Assembly (NCBI GenBank): GCA_965263345.1
Contig: CBDHHC010000004.1
Span: 310,001 to 374,000, forward strand
Direction of reading: 5' to 3'
From: CBDHHC01 sp965263345
GTDB lineage: Bacteria > Pseudomonadota > Alphaproteobacteria > Rhizobiales > CBDHHC01
Length of the DNA: 64,000 nucleotides
The notes below the pieces were generated by a model. The model was not told the DNA's origin. It saw nothing but the letters and a program-made list of their open reading frames with translations, and did not search any database. Made by a program: the position numbers and the translations under genes. Positions 63,458-64,000 of the stretch are shown here, piece by piece. Numbering within the stretch: position 1 is the stretch's first letter; each line of letters opens with the position of its first letter.

Positions 63458-64000
63458 ATGGCTCGTCGTTCTAGTATTGGTCGTGATGAACTCAAAAGAC
63501 GCATGATTTCTGCCGTCAGGGACATTGTTACTGAAGGTGGATTAACGGCTGTGTCCGCTAGGGCATTAGCAAAACGCGTTGATTATTCAACAGGAACTAT
63601 ATATAGCATTTTTTCAAATCTTGATGAGATTATATTTCATGTTGAGATAGAATTGCTTGAAAGTTTAGAGGATACACTTTTATCAGTACATAAAGACAAA
63701 GATCCTTTACAGAATCTTTTGGAATTTACAAAAGTCTACATTAATTTCATATGTGAAAATTTTAATTTGTGGCACCTTATCGTTGAGCATAGGCTCTCTG
63801 ATAATAAAAAGCTGCCCGATTTATATCCTGAAAAACTGAAAAGAATACAAAGCTTATTTGAAGAGAAACTAAAACCGTTTGTTGAGAAGGATATATTGAA
63901 CTCAATAGAGAATCCTTCTTTCGTGTTCCTCTCTGGTCTTGATGGCCTTATAATTTTCTCAAATACAAATAAACTTGATACCTTAGATATGGATGTGCTT
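63458..64000 (+). CDS. TetR family regulator (partial)
   Basis: Open for 181 codons to the window end, so the C-terminus is missing. ATG at 63458 behind a strong ribosome binding site (GGAGGGGG, 63443-63450). TetR-type helix-turn-helix about 10-60: RRMISAVRDIVTEGG, LTAVSARALAKRVDYSTGTI, YSIFSNLDEIIFHV. The rest is the helical ligand-binding domain. It may control the ABC transporter upstream or genes beyond the window. Confidence 0.93.
   Translation, partial: MARRSSIGRDELKRRMISAVRDIVTEGGLTAVSARALAKRVDYSTGTIYSIFSNLDEIIFHVEIELLESLEDTLLSVHKDKDPLQNLLEFTKVYINFICENFNLWHLIVEHRLSDNKKLPDLYPEKLKRIQSLFEEKLKPFVEKDILNSIENPSFVFLSGLDGLIIFSNTNKLDTLDMDVL

Overview
The window is 64 kb of low-GC, gene-dense bacterial chromosome, best read as a free-living, probably aquatic alphaproteobacterium. 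Supporting this are the Tad/Cpa pilus genes, an intracellular PHB depolymerase, a RamB/ScfR-type regulator next to isocitrate lyase and malate synthase G, and the cluster pyruvate kinase / DUF1036 / glycerate 2-kinase / N-formylglutamate amidohydrolase / DUF1244. That last gene neighbourhood is typical of alphaproteobacteria. There is no 16S rRNA in the window, so I do not name a genus. I see no phage, integrase, intact insertion sequence or CRISPR array.

Layout. 1-3.7 kb: Tad pilus genes (cpaB partial, cpaA and flp on minus; a CpaC-N-like protein and two TadE-like pseudopilins on plus). 3.7-12.9 kb: PPK2, an exported DUF255-DsbD fusion, a three-gene sensory operon (REC-HDOD regulator, PhnD-like binding protein, histidine kinase), pirin and a HEXXH protein. 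13-19.8 kb: FkbM methyltransferase, a ParE-type toxin-antitoxin pair, and an odd operon pairing a HisD homologue with a HAD plus double IGPD-like protein. 19.8-25.3 kb: glyoxylate bypass with its likely regulator on the opposite strand. 26.5-27.7 kb: a gene-free stretch packed with inverted repeats. 28-32 kb: unknown protein, PstS-like protein, tRNA-Leu(CAA), ExoD, DsbB, ABM protein. 32.4-40 kb: accessory region with a strongly strand-skewed word array, tandem hairpins, small ORFs, a TauE permease, and a two-gene unit of a giant double ATPase (AAA plus HerA) with a winged-helix partner. 40-50.7 kb: solo LuxR, CAP lipoprotein, ferrochelatase, SPFH/NfeD pair, Ca-binding protein, PRTase-propeller fusion, outer membrane barrel, phosphoesterase, ankyrin protein. 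50.7-64 kb: central metabolism and envelope genes (phaZ, pyk, glycerate kinase, D,D-carboxypeptidase, pepN), then an iron-type ABC transporter and a TetR regulator cut by the window end.

The most interesting candidates for undescribed biology are: (1) the AAA-HerA ATPase and its partner; (2) the tract at 32926-33366, where GCGT and GAGT occur about thirty times on one strand and their complements not at all; (3) the 464-bp inverted-repeat element at 26665-27128, whose hairpin units change stem sequence but keep pairing; (4) the HisB-like/HisD-like pair with altered catalytic residues.
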